DNA of 64,000 nucleotides from Dehalococcoidia bacterium (lineage in GTDB: Bacteria; Chloroflexota; Dehalococcoidia; SM23-28-2), in the NCBI GenBank assembly GCA_030615765.1, contig JAUWYP010000006.1, positions 20,278-84,277 on the forward strand. The letters are read 5' to 3'. Both the position numbers and the translations under genes were made by a program. Positions within the stretch are counted from its first letter, which is position 1, and each line of letters begins with the position of its first letter. Positions 28,061 to 37,376 of this stretch are shown here, piece by piece. The notes below the pieces were generated by a model, which was not told the origin of the DNA, did no database searches, and was given only the letters and a program-made list of their open reading frames with translations.

Positions 28061-29272
28061 CTAAGGCAGATAGTACAGGGGATCGATGGCGGCGCCGCCC
28101 ACCCTTACCTCGAAGTGGAGGTGAGGGCCAGTGCTCCAGCCGGTAGAGCCCACTGTGCCGATGGTCTCGCCCTGAGCCACCCACTGCCCTTGGCCCACGT
28201 ATATCTGGGAGAAGTGAGCGTAGAGCGTCTCGTAGCCGTTGTCGTGGCGGATGACCACATAGTTACCGTAGCCATAGCCCGCGGATGCCAGCACTACCTG
28301 GCCGGGAGCCGCCGCTACGATAGGAGTACCGGTGGGGGCACCGATATCGAGGCCCTGGTGGTAGGTGCCACCGCCTCTGGGCGCGCCGAAGTAGTCGCCG
28401 ATGGGACCCACCAGCGGCCAGATGAAGCCGCTGACCACGGCTGACGGAGCGGGGGGAGTCGGCGAAAAGACGTCGCCAGGAGAGGCCTCCTGTGGAGCAG
28501 CGGCGGCGAAGAAGGGTTCGGGGGTCACTGCTGGCGGCGGAGGCGGCGGTGGCACTGCCCCAGGCAGCAACAGGACGACTCCCTCCCGAACGCTATCGGC
28601 GTCGCCGATCTCGTTGGCGCCTAGGCCGACGATGCTCTCCACGTCCGTCTGATAGATATCAGCGACGTCGAGCAGGGTATCGCCCAGCATGACGGTGTAG
28701 AGAATGCCGTCCCTGGCGGGGACAGTCAGTTCCTCACCGATGAGAAGAAGGTCGGGGTCGGTTCGCAGCTCAGAGTTGTTCCAGAGAAGGGACTCAAGCT
28801 CGATGCCAAAGCGAGCAGCGATGGTGGCTGCCGTGTCACCCTCCTGGACGACGTAGGTGAAGTAGGCGGGCTCCAGCTCAAGGGTTGCTGCCGCCACGGC
28901 TTCGGGCGTCTCTGTAGTCTGCACGGGCTCTTCGACTGGAGGGATCTGGGGCGATGAACTGGCCGCCAGCACATCGATAGGGCCGAGCCCCGTGTCGGTA
29001 GTGAGGAGAACAGTGGCGCGCAGGTAGCCGTCTCTGAAGGAGGTGGGGCTTACATGCTTCGATGGGGAAGGTGACACGTCGGCGGCGAAGTCATCCTGGA
29101 TGATAGCTCGTGAGCCAGACCAGACCGCCAGAAGGGTGGCAGCGATGACGGTGACTAGTACTATGGAGTGGAGATAGTATCTTCGGTTTCTGCTTCTTGT
29201 AAGGGTAAGGGCGCCTATCTTGTCCAAGTTGCTTCGGTCCGTCGCATCAGGAACGTCCTGCCGACGGGACAT
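28061..29272 (-). CDS. LysM + M23 peptidoglycan endopeptidase, membrane-anchored
   Basis: N-terminal TM; YVVQEGDTAATIAARFGIELESLLWNN (LysM) and a second LysM-like unit; YHQGLDIGAPTGTPIVAAAPGQVV...HFSQI...TGPHLHFEVRVGG. Confidence 0.93.
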   Translation of the reverse strand: MSRRQDVPDATDRSNLDKIGALTLTRSRNRRYYLHSIVLVTVIAATLLAVWSGSRAIIQDDFAADVSPSPSKHVSPTSFRDGYLRATVLLTTDTGLGPIDVLAASSSPQIPPVEEPVQTTETPEAVAAATLELEPAYFTYVVQEGDTAATIAARFGIELESLLWNNSELRTDPDLLLIGEELTVPARDGILYTVMLGDTLLDVADIYQTDVESIVGLGANEIGDADSVREGVVLLLPGAVPPPPPPPAVTPEPFFAAAAPQEASPGDVFSPTPPAPSAVVSGFIWPLVGPIGDYFGAPRGGGTYHQGLDIGAPTGTPIVAAAPGQVVLASAGYGYGNYVVIRHDNGYETLYAHFSQIYVGQGQWVAQGETIGTVGSTGWSTGPHLHFEVRVGGAAIDPLYYLP

Positions 29273-29521
29273 GGGCCTACGTTTAATAACAAACCTCCAC
29301 CGTCAACAGGCACCTTAGCGGCTCGCTACCAGCTCCAGACGGGTCCCCCTGCCAGCAGACAGGCAATGCTAAGATGCCTAGGATTTGTAGTATTATACAT
29401 GATTTGTCAAGCCCTGCACCACTTTTGCTATCTGACGATAGCGTCGCGCCGACTGGTGTGCTTCGTGAAGAACCAAGAGAGCTTGAACGCCTGAGCTAGG
29501 GGAAACCCACTCTGGCTGAGG

Positions 29522-30016
29522 CTAAAAGGCCTCCACAGCGCTATTGAACTCGCCGGGCAGCAGCTTCAGCAGGGCAGGGACGCCGTCCAGGAAAAGGGGG
29601 GCGATAGCCGAGCCTCGGATAGCGCCGCCCAGGCCAAGGCAGGGGAAGGTGGTGAACAGGATAAGGAACACCTCGACCAGGATGAGGCCCTTGAGAAGCC
29701 CGAAGGCAGCCCCCGCCAGGTGGTCGATCCAGCCCAGGCTAAGGAAGCCCGCCATTTGCTTCAGCAGAGTGGCAGCCAACTGGCCGCTGACGGCCACCGC
29801 ACCGAACAGCACGATGAAGGCCGTGACGTTGGCGGCCGTGTCGTCGTCGATGAACAGGAGCACATTCTCGGCAAGGTCGTCGTAGTAGAAACCGGCGGCC
29901 AGTACCCCCACCACGAAGGCGATGACGGTCACCACCTCGCGGATGATACCGACCCTGAAGGCGGCGAAGGTGAACCAGGCGATGACGATCACGATGGCCG
30001 CGTCCAGCCAGTTCAT
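29522..30016 (-). CDS. CvpA family membrane protein
   Basis: MNWLDAAIVIVIAWFTFAAFRVGIIREVVTVIAFVVGVLAA...GWIDHLAGAAFGLLKGLILV. Confidence 0.85.
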   Translation of the reverse strand: MNWLDAAIVIVIAWFTFAAFRVGIIREVVTVIAFVVGVLAAGFYYDDLAENVLLFIDDDTAANVTAFIVLFGAVAVSGQLAATLLKQMAGFLSLGWIDHLAGAAFGLLKGLILVEVFLILFTTFPCLGLGGAIRGSAIAPLFLDGVPALLKLLPGEFNSAVEAF

Positions 30017-30042
30017 TGTTCTTTGCCTGCTCTAGCCAAAAG

Positions 30043-30717
30043 CTATGTGCCCGCCGCCAGGGAGTGGAAACGGCGATGACCCCAGATCAGAAGCGCCAGG
30101 AGAAGGCTGCCGAACAGCAAGCCTCCCAGAACATCGCTGGGCCAGTGGACACCTGCGTGCACTCTCTGCAACGCTGTCAGCACGATAACGACGACGCAGG
30201 ATGCCTGCACCAGAAAGCGCAAGAGCCCAGCGGGGATCAGGAAGCTGGCCAGGTAGAAGATGAAGCCGTACACCAGGACGGCGGCGGTGACGTGGCCGCT
30301 GGGGAAGGCCGCGCTCGATGTCTTCTCACTCACCTCGACCAGGTCATCGGTTGGCCGCGGCCTGTCCACCAAGAACTTAACGCCTCTGTTCGACAAGGAC
30401 ACCACCAGGGCCGCCACCAGCCATGTCGCTCCGAGGTGCCTGGCCAACAGCCCCAGCCCCAAAGCGGCGCCAAGGGCACCGACCACCACCAGAGGCATCT
30501 CGGCCAGTCGGCTGGCCGCGTCCAGGGCTTCGCTGAAGGCGGCGGCGTCGACATCCTGGAAGCGATGGGCCAGCCAAAGGTCGGCCGGGAAGTAGTCGGC
30601 AGCGGCAGCGAAAGCGGCCATGACGACGAAGCCCAGGGCTGCCAGCAGCCACGAGATCCAAAATACGCGCTCCCACCTATCGCTGGCCAAGCGTCTGGCC
30701 GTCGTCTTCGGCTTCAT
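30043..30717 (-). CDS. PAP2-family phosphatase
   Basis: KFLVDRPRP...FPSGHVTAAVLVYG...RVHAGVHWPSDVLGG motifs. Confidence 0.92.
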   Translation of the reverse strand: MKPKTTARRLASDRWERVFWISWLLAALGFVVMAAFAAAADYFPADLWLAHRFQDVDAAAFSEALDAASRLAEMPLVVVGALGAALGLGLLARHLGATWLVAALVVSLSNRGVKFLVDRPRPTDDLVEVSEKTSSAAFPSGHVTAAVLVYGFIFYLASFLIPAGLLRFLVQASCVVVIVLTALQRVHAGVHWPSDVLGGLLFGSLLLALLIWGHRRFHSLAAGT

Positions 30718-31579
30718 CCTCGCGCCATTATGGGACGACGGTCAGGTTTACGCAAGCTGGAGCCGATGCTATGATCCGTTCTGCTTGCGGCAGGCGGGCA
30801 GGAGGTGGAGCATCGACGACACCAGGTTGCGAGAACTACTTACCTCCCTTCAAGCAGGAACCCTGTCCATTGATGAAACGCTGGAACGTCTTCGGCGTTT
30901 CCCCTACGAGGACCTGGGCTTCGCCGAGGTGGACCATCATCGGGCGCTGCGCAGGGGTTTCCCGGAGGTGATCCTCGGCCAGGGGAAGACCGACGAGCAG
31001 ATCGTGGCCATCGCCGAGAGGCTTCTGAGCGAGGGCGACCGCCTGCTGGTGACGCGAGTGGAGGCTTCCTCCTACGCTGCCGTCAAGGAAAGCATCCCCG
31101 ACGCCATCTATCACTCCACCGCGCGAGCGATCACCGTGAATCGGCGCGACGAGCCGCTGCTGACCGGCGTGGCCATCGTCTGCGCCGGCACGTCCGATCT
31201 GGCGGTGGCCGACGAGGCGGCAATCACTGCGGAGCTTGTGGGCAGCCAGGCGGAGCGCATATACGACGTGGGAGTAGCCGGGCTGCACCGCCTGCTGGAT
31301 CATCTGGCCGTCCTTCAGGAGTCGAAAGTGGTGGTGGCAGTGGCGGGCATGGAGGGGGCGCTGCCCAGCGTGGTGGCCGGTCTGGTGGCGGCGCCGGTCA
31401 TCGCCGTGCCCACATCGATGGGCTATGGAGCGAGCTTCCAGGGCCTGGCTCCCTTGCTGGCTATGCTCAATAGCTGTGTTCCCGGCGTGGCGGTGGTCAA
31501 CATCGACAACGGCTTCGGCGCCGGCTACCTGGCGGCGATGATCAACCGCCTGGCCTGGCAGAAGCGAAGGGAGGCGTAG
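30620..31579 (+). CDS. larB: Nickel pincer cofactor biosynthesis protein LarB (start uncertain; real start probably 30780-30810)
   Basis: LRELLTSLQAGTLSIDETLERLRRFPYEDLGFAEVDHHRALRRGFPEVILGQGKT; AIR carboxylase/PurE-like C-terminus GVPTSMGYGASFQGLAPLLAMLNSC. Confidence 0.92.
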   Translation: MTTKPRAASSHEIQNTRSHLSLAKRLAVVFGFILAPLWDDGQVYASWSRCYDPFCLRQAGRRWSIDDTRLRELLTSLQAGTLSIDETLERLRRFPYEDLGFAEVDHHRALRRGFPEVILGQGKTDEQIVAIAERLLSEGDRLLVTRVEASSYAAVKESIPDAIYHSTARAITVNRRDEPLLTGVAIVCAGTSDLAVADEAAITAELVGSQAERIYDVGVAGLHRLLDHLAVLQESKVVVAVAGMEGALPSVVAGLVAAPVIAVPTSMGYGASFQGLAPLLAMLNSCVPGVAVVNIDNGFGAGYLAAMINRLAWQKRREA

Positions 31580-31580
31580 C

Positions 31581-32282
31581 GTGATGCGAAAGCTTCGGCT
31601 GGTGATGGGTGGCCTGACAGTTCTGATAGCCTTCCTCCTTGCTGCTGTCATGGCCTGCGGCGGCGGCGAAGAGACGGGCACTCCTACAGCCGCTGAGGTG
31701 GAGGATCAGCTCCAGCGGATGGTGCTCGCGCTGGAGGATCTACCGTCAGGCGTCATTCTGGCGGAAGAACGTTTCGTGAGCAATGAGGAGTCGGCCGTCG
31801 CCAGCGAGGACCGCGAGGAGCGGCTGGCTATGCTGGAGGAGTGGGGGCGGATTCTGGGCTACGACGTCACCTATCAGGCGAACCCGGAGGTCCTGGAGCA
31901 GGTGGGGCTCATCCTGGTCAACAGCACGGCCAGCCTTTACGACAGCGAGGAGGGTGCCAGCGCCTCGTTCGCCGATGCAGAGCAGACGGCGCGCACCACC
32001 GACTGGGCTGCTCTGTTCGACGGTGCCTGGGGAGTGGAGGAGGAGGCGATGGCCAGTCCTCCGCTGGTGGACGAGATGCTTTGGTTCCGCATCACGGCCA
32101 GGGCCGCGGTCGGTGAGGGGACGGAGGAGCAGGAATTCGCCAACGATATTGCCATCTTCAGGCACGGGCGGGCCCGAGGCAGCCTTATGGTCGCTTGGGT
32201 CGTCATGGACTGGGGAAGCAGCGACTTCATGCAGCAGCTCGCTCGGGCGCAGGCCCAGCACCTGATGGATGCCCTCCCCTAG
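31581..32282 (+). CDS. Predicted lipoprotein of unknown function between larB and larC
   Basis: MMRKLRLVMGGLTVLIAFLLAAVMACGGGEE: signal peptide with lipobox (AVMAC). Confidence 0.7.
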   Translation: MMRKLRLVMGGLTVLIAFLLAAVMACGGGEETGTPTAAEVEDQLQRMVLALEDLPSGVILAEERFVSNEESAVASEDREERLAMLEEWGRILGYDVTYQANPEVLEQVGLILVNSTASLYDSEEGASASFADAEQTARTTDWAALFDGAWGVEEEAMASPPLVDEMLWFRITARAAVGEGTEEQEFANDIAIFRHGRARGSLMVAWVVMDWGSSDFMQQLARAQAQHLMDALP

Positions 32283-32318
32283 GGGAAGGCCTTGCCGTCC
32301 TCTTATGAGCCTCGAACG

Positions 32319-33497
32319 ATGGCTAGGGTTGGCTATCTAGACTGTTTCTCCGGCGCCAGCGGCGACATGATCCTGGGCGCCATGGTGGATGCAGGCCTTT
32401 CCCTGGCGAGCCTGAGAGCGGAACTCGCCAAGCTGCCACTGACGGGCTACCGGCTGAGCGCTCGCAAGGTGCAGCGGGCGGGTCTGGCCGCCACCCAGGT
32501 CAGGGTGGCGGTGGCCAAGAAGCAACCGCCAAGAAGGCTGGCCGATATCCTGAGCGTCATTGACGGCAGCTCTCTCCCCCCGACCGATAGGGAGAAGGGA
32601 GCAGCCATCTTCCGCCGCCTGGCCGAGGCGGAGGCCAAGGTACACGGCTTGCCTCTGGCGGAGGCGCACCTCCACGAGGTGGGAGCGGTGGATGCCATCG
32701 TGGACGTGATGGGGGCTGTGGCCGGCCTGCGCCTGCTGCGGGTGGAAGAGCTGTTCGCCTCAGCTCTGGCCCTGGGCGGGGGCAGGACGCAGAGCGCAGG
32801 AGACGCTCTGCCCGTGCCTGCGCCGGCCACCCTGGAGCTTGTAGCCTCGGCGGGGGCTCCGACTGTTGCCCAGCAAGCCGGAGAGAACCAGGAACTCCTG
32901 ACCCCCACCGGTGCTGCGATCATCACCACCCTCGCCCGCTTCCAGCGTCCGGCCATGAAGGTGGAGTGCGTGGGCTACGGCGCCGGCAGCCGCGATATCG
33001 CTGGCTGGCCGAACGTGCTGCGCCTGTGGCTGGGCACGGCTGTGGAGGAGGCCGGGCCGCTCATGCTCCTGGCGGAGACCAACATCGACGACATGAGCCC
33101 GGAGATCCTGGGCTACGTGCAGGAGCGGCTGTTTGCCAGCGGCGCGGCCGACGTCTGGCTCACGCCCATCCAGATGAAGAAGGGGCGGCCTGGGGTCATC
33201 CTTTCCGTGCTCTGCCCAGTGGAGGCGGAGGGCGCCATCGTCTCGCTGCTCCTGCGGGAGACGTCCACCCTGGGGGTGCGGCTGCGGGAGGTACGACGCC
33301 AGGAGGCGGAGCGGGAGGTGCTGGAGTTCGAGTCCAGCCTGGGGCCAGCGGTGGTGAAAGTGAAGCGCCTGCCCGGGGAGCCACCGCAAGCGGCGCCCGA
33401 GTACGAGGTCTGCCGGCGGCTGGCGGAGGCCAGCGGCAGACCGCTGGCCGAGGTCTATCGCATCGTGCAGGCGGAGGCGCAGGCGCTTCTGGACTAG
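32319..33497 (+). CDS. larC: Nickel pincer cofactor biosynthesis protein LarC
   Basis: MARVGYLDCFSGASGDMILGAMVDAGL...HLHEVGAVDAIVDVMGAVAGL...LAETNIDDMSPEILGYVQERLFASGAADVWLTPIQMKKGRPGV. Confidence 0.96.
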   Translation: MARVGYLDCFSGASGDMILGAMVDAGLSLASLRAELAKLPLTGYRLSARKVQRAGLAATQVRVAVAKKQPPRRLADILSVIDGSSLPPTDREKGAAIFRRLAEAEAKVHGLPLAEAHLHEVGAVDAIVDVMGAVAGLRLLRVEELFASALALGGGRTQSAGDALPVPAPATLELVASAGAPTVAQQAGENQELLTPTGAAIITTLARFQRPAMKVECVGYGAGSRDIAGWPNVLRLWLGTAVEEAGPLMLLAETNIDDMSPEILGYVQERLFASGAADVWLTPIQMKKGRPGVILSVLCPVEAEGAIVSLLLRETSTLGVRLREVRRQEAEREVLEFESSLGPAVVKVKRLPGEPPQAAPEYEVCRRLAEASGRPLAEVYRIVQAEAQALLD

Positions 33498-34255
33498 CTG
33501 CTCGTCTCGGCCCGCCACGTCCAGGCGGGGTTGGCGTATCTCTCCCGCTCCAGCCGCTGGGCTAGCTGCTCCTCTTCGACAGTCAAGCGGCCGCGGCGAA
33601 ATTGGACGCCCCAGGCACGGCCGAAGCCCTCCACCAGAGCCGCGACCATCTCGCGGTGGGATACCCTGCGCCCCAGTGCTTCCTCCAGGGATGTCGCCCC
33701 CGAGGGCTGCCCGCCAGAGGGCGTCAGGCGGATGCTCCCCTGCTGAAGGAGGATGCCGTCGCGCCGCAACTGAGCGCTCCCTACCAGCTTGGCACCGTCA
33801 AGGGCCAGCTCATGGGGCGCCATTGCCTCGAAGCACCAGTCGGCGGCGGGCAAGCGGCTCTGGGCGGCGGCCTCTTGTAGCGGGGGCAGGCCGAGAATGG
33901 CCAGGGCCTCGGCCAGGGCGCGGGCGATCTTGCCGTACGACCGGTGGATGCTTCCCGCCACCAGGGGATGGTCGGCGGGGGCAACGACACTGTAGCAGAT
34001 GTCGCCGCGGTGGAGGACAGCCCGGCCGCCGGTGGGCCGCCTCACTACCTCCAGAGCAGGCTCGCGGCAGGTCTCGGGCGGGGCAGGCTGAAAACGGCCG
34101 AGCGAGAGGCAGGGAGGCCGGAAGCCGAACAGGCGGACGGTGAGCGGCGAGCGGCCCCGGCCGCAGAGGGTGAGAAGGGCATCGTCTACGGCCATCTGGC
34201 GGGCGCCGCTGGCCGAGCCGCTATCGACGAAGCGCCAGGTCATAGCAGGGCGCAT
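33494..34255 (-). CDS. Lipoate--protein ligase family protein
   Basis: WRFVDSGSASGARQMAVDDALL...RRPTGGRAVLHRGDICYSVVAP...KLVGSAQLRRDGILLQQGSI. Confidence 0.88.
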   Translation of the reverse strand: MRPAMTWRFVDSGSASGARQMAVDDALLTLCGRGRSPLTVRLFGFRPPCLSLGRFQPAPPETCREPALEVVRRPTGGRAVLHRGDICYSVVAPADHPLVAGSIHRSYGKIARALAEALAILGLPPLQEAAAQSRLPAADWCFEAMAPHELALDGAKLVGSAQLRRDGILLQQGSIRLTPSGGQPSGATSLEEALGRRVSHREMVAALVEGFGRAWGVQFRRGRLTVEEEQLAQRLERERYANPAWTWRAETSS

Positions 34256-35538
34256 ATCACCGATGAGAAGGCCAGCCGCTGGCCATCCGGCGACCAGGCG
34301 TGGTTGAAGCAGGGAAGAAGCTCATCTGCTACCATCGTCGGGTTCGTACCGTCTGCGTTGATCACGAAGAGCTTCGCCAAGCCAGGGCCGCCTCCTTCCC
34401 TCTCCGCCCTCTTCAGGAAAGCGATCCGCGTGCCATCGGGCGACCACGTTGGGTGGCTACCCTCCGCTATCTTGACTGGTGGACTGCTGGCGTCCGCTGC
34501 TACAACAAATATCGAGCGTTCCGCCGAATAAATCACACGAGTTCCGTCGGGCGACCAGACAGAGGCCGGCGAGGCCGAAAGGAGCCAGCCCTCCGCCAGC
34601 TTAGTGCCTTCACCGGTCTCAGGGTCCAGCAGCCAGACCTCCCCACCAGCATCCGTCCTGGCACCGAAGGCGATGCGCGAGCCGGTGGGCGACCAGTATG
34701 GCTGGTGGCCGGCGGCCAGCCGCCTTGGCGGGCTGCTACCGTCTGCGCTCACCGTGTAGATCTCGCCTTCCCAAGAATAGACGATGCGCTGGCTGTCCGG
34801 CGCCCAGTTCGCCTCGAAGGTCGACCCGTTGGCTATCTTCACCGGTGGCTCCGCTCCGTCAGCCTCTATCACGTAGAGACTGTGTCTGTCGCGCTCGCCC
34901 CAGCCGAACAGAACCTGATTGCCGTCAGGAGACCAGCTAGGCCTATCCCCCGCAGACACCGGCTCGCCCGACTGATTTCTGGCCAGCGCCACGGTGCGCC
35001 TGCTTGCCAGATCTGCTACGTAGACGTCCCGGCCCACGATTACCGGGTAGGTATCCGTGCCCCGCGCTGCAGCCTCTCCTCTTGTCAACGTGTAGAAGAG
35101 CAGGCGATCTGTCGTGGGAGCCCAGGTCGGTGCGCTGCCGTCCGCGAGCTCGGTCGGTTCCCTCGTGCCGTCCGCTCTGACGACGAAGATCGTCTGAAAG
35201 CAGCCGGCAGGAATTGTCGGACAGCCCGTCTGGTCTTCCTGAAGCCTGGTAAACGCGATGAAGGCTCCCTCGGGGGACCAGCCCGCGACGAACCCGTCGT
35301 CTGCCAGCTTCATGGGTGAGCTGCTCCCATCAGCAGGGACAGTGAATACGCCAGGCGTGGCCCCGGCCCAGACTGGAGTCGCTGAGGGAAGGGCCTCAAC
35401 CGCCGTAGGTGCGGCCGTCGGGCTGGCGACGGCCGGCGCTGAGGTGGTGGTTGGTGGCGTTCCGTCCCCCGCCGTGCAGGCGGCCACCACCGACAAGCTC
35501 ACGACACAAAGCAGCCCGCTTCTACCGAGCGCGCCCAT
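34240..35538 (-). CDS. TolB-like/PD40 beta-propeller lipoprotein
   Basis: Lipobox SVVAACTAG; repeated WSPDGTRIAF / WSPTGSRIAFG motifs. Confidence 0.85.
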   Translation of the reverse strand: MGALGRSGLLCVVSLSVVAACTAGDGTPPTTTSAPAVASPTAAPTAVEALPSATPVWAGATPGVFTVPADGSSSPMKLADDGFVAGWSPEGAFIAFTRLQEDQTGCPTIPAGCFQTIFVVRADGTREPTELADGSAPTWAPTTDRLLFYTLTRGEAAARGTDTYPVIVGRDVYVADLASRRTVALARNQSGEPVSAGDRPSWSPDGNQVLFGWGERDRHSLYVIEADGAEPPVKIANGSTFEANWAPDSQRIVYSWEGEIYTVSADGSSPPRRLAAGHQPYWSPTGSRIAFGARTDAGGEVWLLDPETGEGTKLAEGWLLSASPASVWSPDGTRVIYSAERSIFVVAADASSPPVKIAEGSHPTWSPDGTRIAFLKRAEREGGGPGLAKLFVINADGTNPTMVADELLPCFNHAWSPDGQRLAFSSVICALL

Positions 35539-35572
35539 CGCTCCAATCCCCCCTCCTCTACCGCGCCGAGCT

Positions 35573-36433
35573 CTACCCTTGTCCCTCCTTCTTCTCCTGG
35601 CCGCCGACCATGGAGGCGAAGGGCCGCAGGAAGTTGGTGAACTCCAGGGGGAAGACGTACTTGGTGGAGGGACTCTCGCCGATGGACTTCAAGGTCTCGA
35701 AGTACTGGAGGCTGAGGGTGTTCGCGTCGATGTTCTTGGCCACGGCGAAGATCTTGTCCAGGGCGAGGCTGAAGCCCTCGGCGCGCAGGATTTCGGCCTG
35801 CCTTTCGCCCTCGGCGCGCAGGATGTCGGACTGCCTGTCGCCCTCGGCTTTGAGGATAGCGGACTGCTTCTGGCCCTCGGCCACCTTGATCGCCGCCTCT
35901 CGCTGGCCGTCGGCCTCGAGGACCGCGGCTCGCCGGTTGCGCTCGGCCGACATCTGACGGCTCATGGCCTCCTGGATATCGCGCGGGGGCAGGATCTCGC
36001 GGATCTCCACCGCCGTGACCTTGACGCCCCAGCGGTCGGTCACCTCGTCCAGCTTGGCCTGCATGACCTGGTTGATCTGGTCGCGCTTGGCCAGGACGTC
36101 GTCCAGGACGATGTCACCGACGACCGCCCTGAGGGTGGTGATGGCCATGCCGCGGGCGGCCCCGACGAAGTTCTGAACCTTCAGGACGGTCTCTTCAGGG
36201 TTGACCACCCGCATGTAGACGAGCATGTCCACGGACACGGGGGCGTTGTCCTTGGTGATGCACGTCTGGGGTGGCACATCGAGATAGATCTCGCGCAGGT
36301 CCACCACTTGTACCTGATCAATGATGGGCCAGAGCGGGAAGATGAAACCGGGGCCCTTCAGGCCGATGTACCTGCCCAGGCGGAAGTGCACCAAGCGGCG
36401 ATACTCAGTGACGACGCTGAAAAAGAACGGCAT
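35573..36433 (-). CDS. SPFH/Band 7 (stomatin/prohibitin-like) protein
   Basis: RRLVHFRLGRYIGLKGPGFIFPLWPIIDQVQVVDLREIYLDVPPQTCITKDNAPVSVD...RDIQEAMSRQMSAERNRRAAVLEADGQREAAI. Confidence 0.92.
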   Translation of the reverse strand: MPFFFSVVTEYRRLVHFRLGRYIGLKGPGFIFPLWPIIDQVQVVDLREIYLDVPPQTCITKDNAPVSVDMLVYMRVVNPEETVLKVQNFVGAARGMAITTLRAVVGDIVLDDVLAKRDQINQVMQAKLDEVTDRWGVKVTAVEIREILPPRDIQEAMSRQMSAERNRRAAVLEADGQREAAIKVAEGQKQSAILKAEGDRQSDILRAEGERQAEILRAEGFSLALDKIFAVAKNIDANTLSLQYFETLKSIGESPSTKYVFPLEFTNFLRPFASMVGGQEKKEGQG

Positions 36434-36480
36434 TTTGGTCCTCCTTTCGTGCTACAGGGGGTCATGGGACGCATCTGCCT

Positions 36481-37266
36481 CTAACCCCCCTCACGGGGCG
36501 GCGCTCCGCGCCGCGGCAGGCGACTCTCGGCCACGAGCCGCTGCCGCGCCTTGGCCACAAGCGCCTCCACGTCCGCGATGCTGGCCCTGCCCGATTCGAC
36601 TGCATCCGCTATGCGCTCCGCTGCTTGGGGGTCTAGCTTCCGCAGCTCGTCAAGGGGTCTTAGGTCCCATGCCACTGGCCCGCCAGCGGAGGCTGAACCC
36701 ATATGGCATAGTTGACTCAGTGTCTCCTCAAATAGGCGGAGGAGGGATTTGAGCCGCTCGACGTCTGTGATGAGCCGGCCGCCCACGGGGCAGTATAACA
36801 GGTGGACTCGCTGAGCAAGGCGTGCGTCCGGCTTGTCCTCGCGGACCTTGAGATGGATAGACGGCTGGGACTGAATCATGTGGCGGATTCTCGGGTTCGC
36901 AACCAATGCCCGGACTTTGGATTGGTCGTTGGCCTTGACGATGAAGGCATGGTCGAACTCGGGGTAGCCGACCTCAAGATTCTTCATCCGCCAGAGCTTG
37001 AGCCACAGGTTACTGAACGGGCCCCTCCGATAGATTTCAAACTGAAACCCGTCCTTGCTCACGTAGTGAGCCTCCATCCAGCTGGAGCGCTGCTTGCTAC
37101 TAGAATAACCCTTCGTCTCCCGCACCTCGGTACGGAGCTTGATGATCCATTGTTTCGCCTCTGCCACCACTGTCATATCGTCCAGCGATTTGCCCCGAGC
37201 AAAGGCGGCACCGATTTCAGTACTGAGCTGTCTCCAGGCTTGCTCTATGTTGCTTCGCTCACCCAT
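36481..37266 (-). CDS. Hypothetical protein
   Basis: 261-aa open frame, no overlapping better candidate; no family recognised with confidence. Confidence 0.6.
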   Translation of the reverse strand: MGERSNIEQAWRQLSTEIGAAFARGKSLDDMTVVAEAKQWIIKLRTEVRETKGYSSSKQRSSWMEAHYVSKDGFQFEIYRRGPFSNLWLKLWRMKNLEVGYPEFDHAFIVKANDQSKVRALVANPRIRHMIQSQPSIHLKVREDKPDARLAQRVHLLYCPVGGRLITDVERLKSLLRLFEETLSQLCHMGSASAGGPVAWDLRPLDELRKLDPQAAERIADAVESGRASIADVEALVAKARQRLVAESRLPRRGAPPREGG

Positions 37267-37376
37267 TGGAATCCACCCTCATTGACAATACCAAAGGTCT
37301 TGCGCAGCGACCCCATCGGCACGGGGATTATCGCCCACGAATGCCTCTATGTCAACAGCGGGGCCAGCGCAGGTCG

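Noticed and set aside
29168-29494. 108-aa plus-strand ORF upstream of the CvpA gene
   Set aside because: Overlaps the 5' end of the LysM/M23 gene antisense; no recognisable domain and an ordinary intergenic composition.
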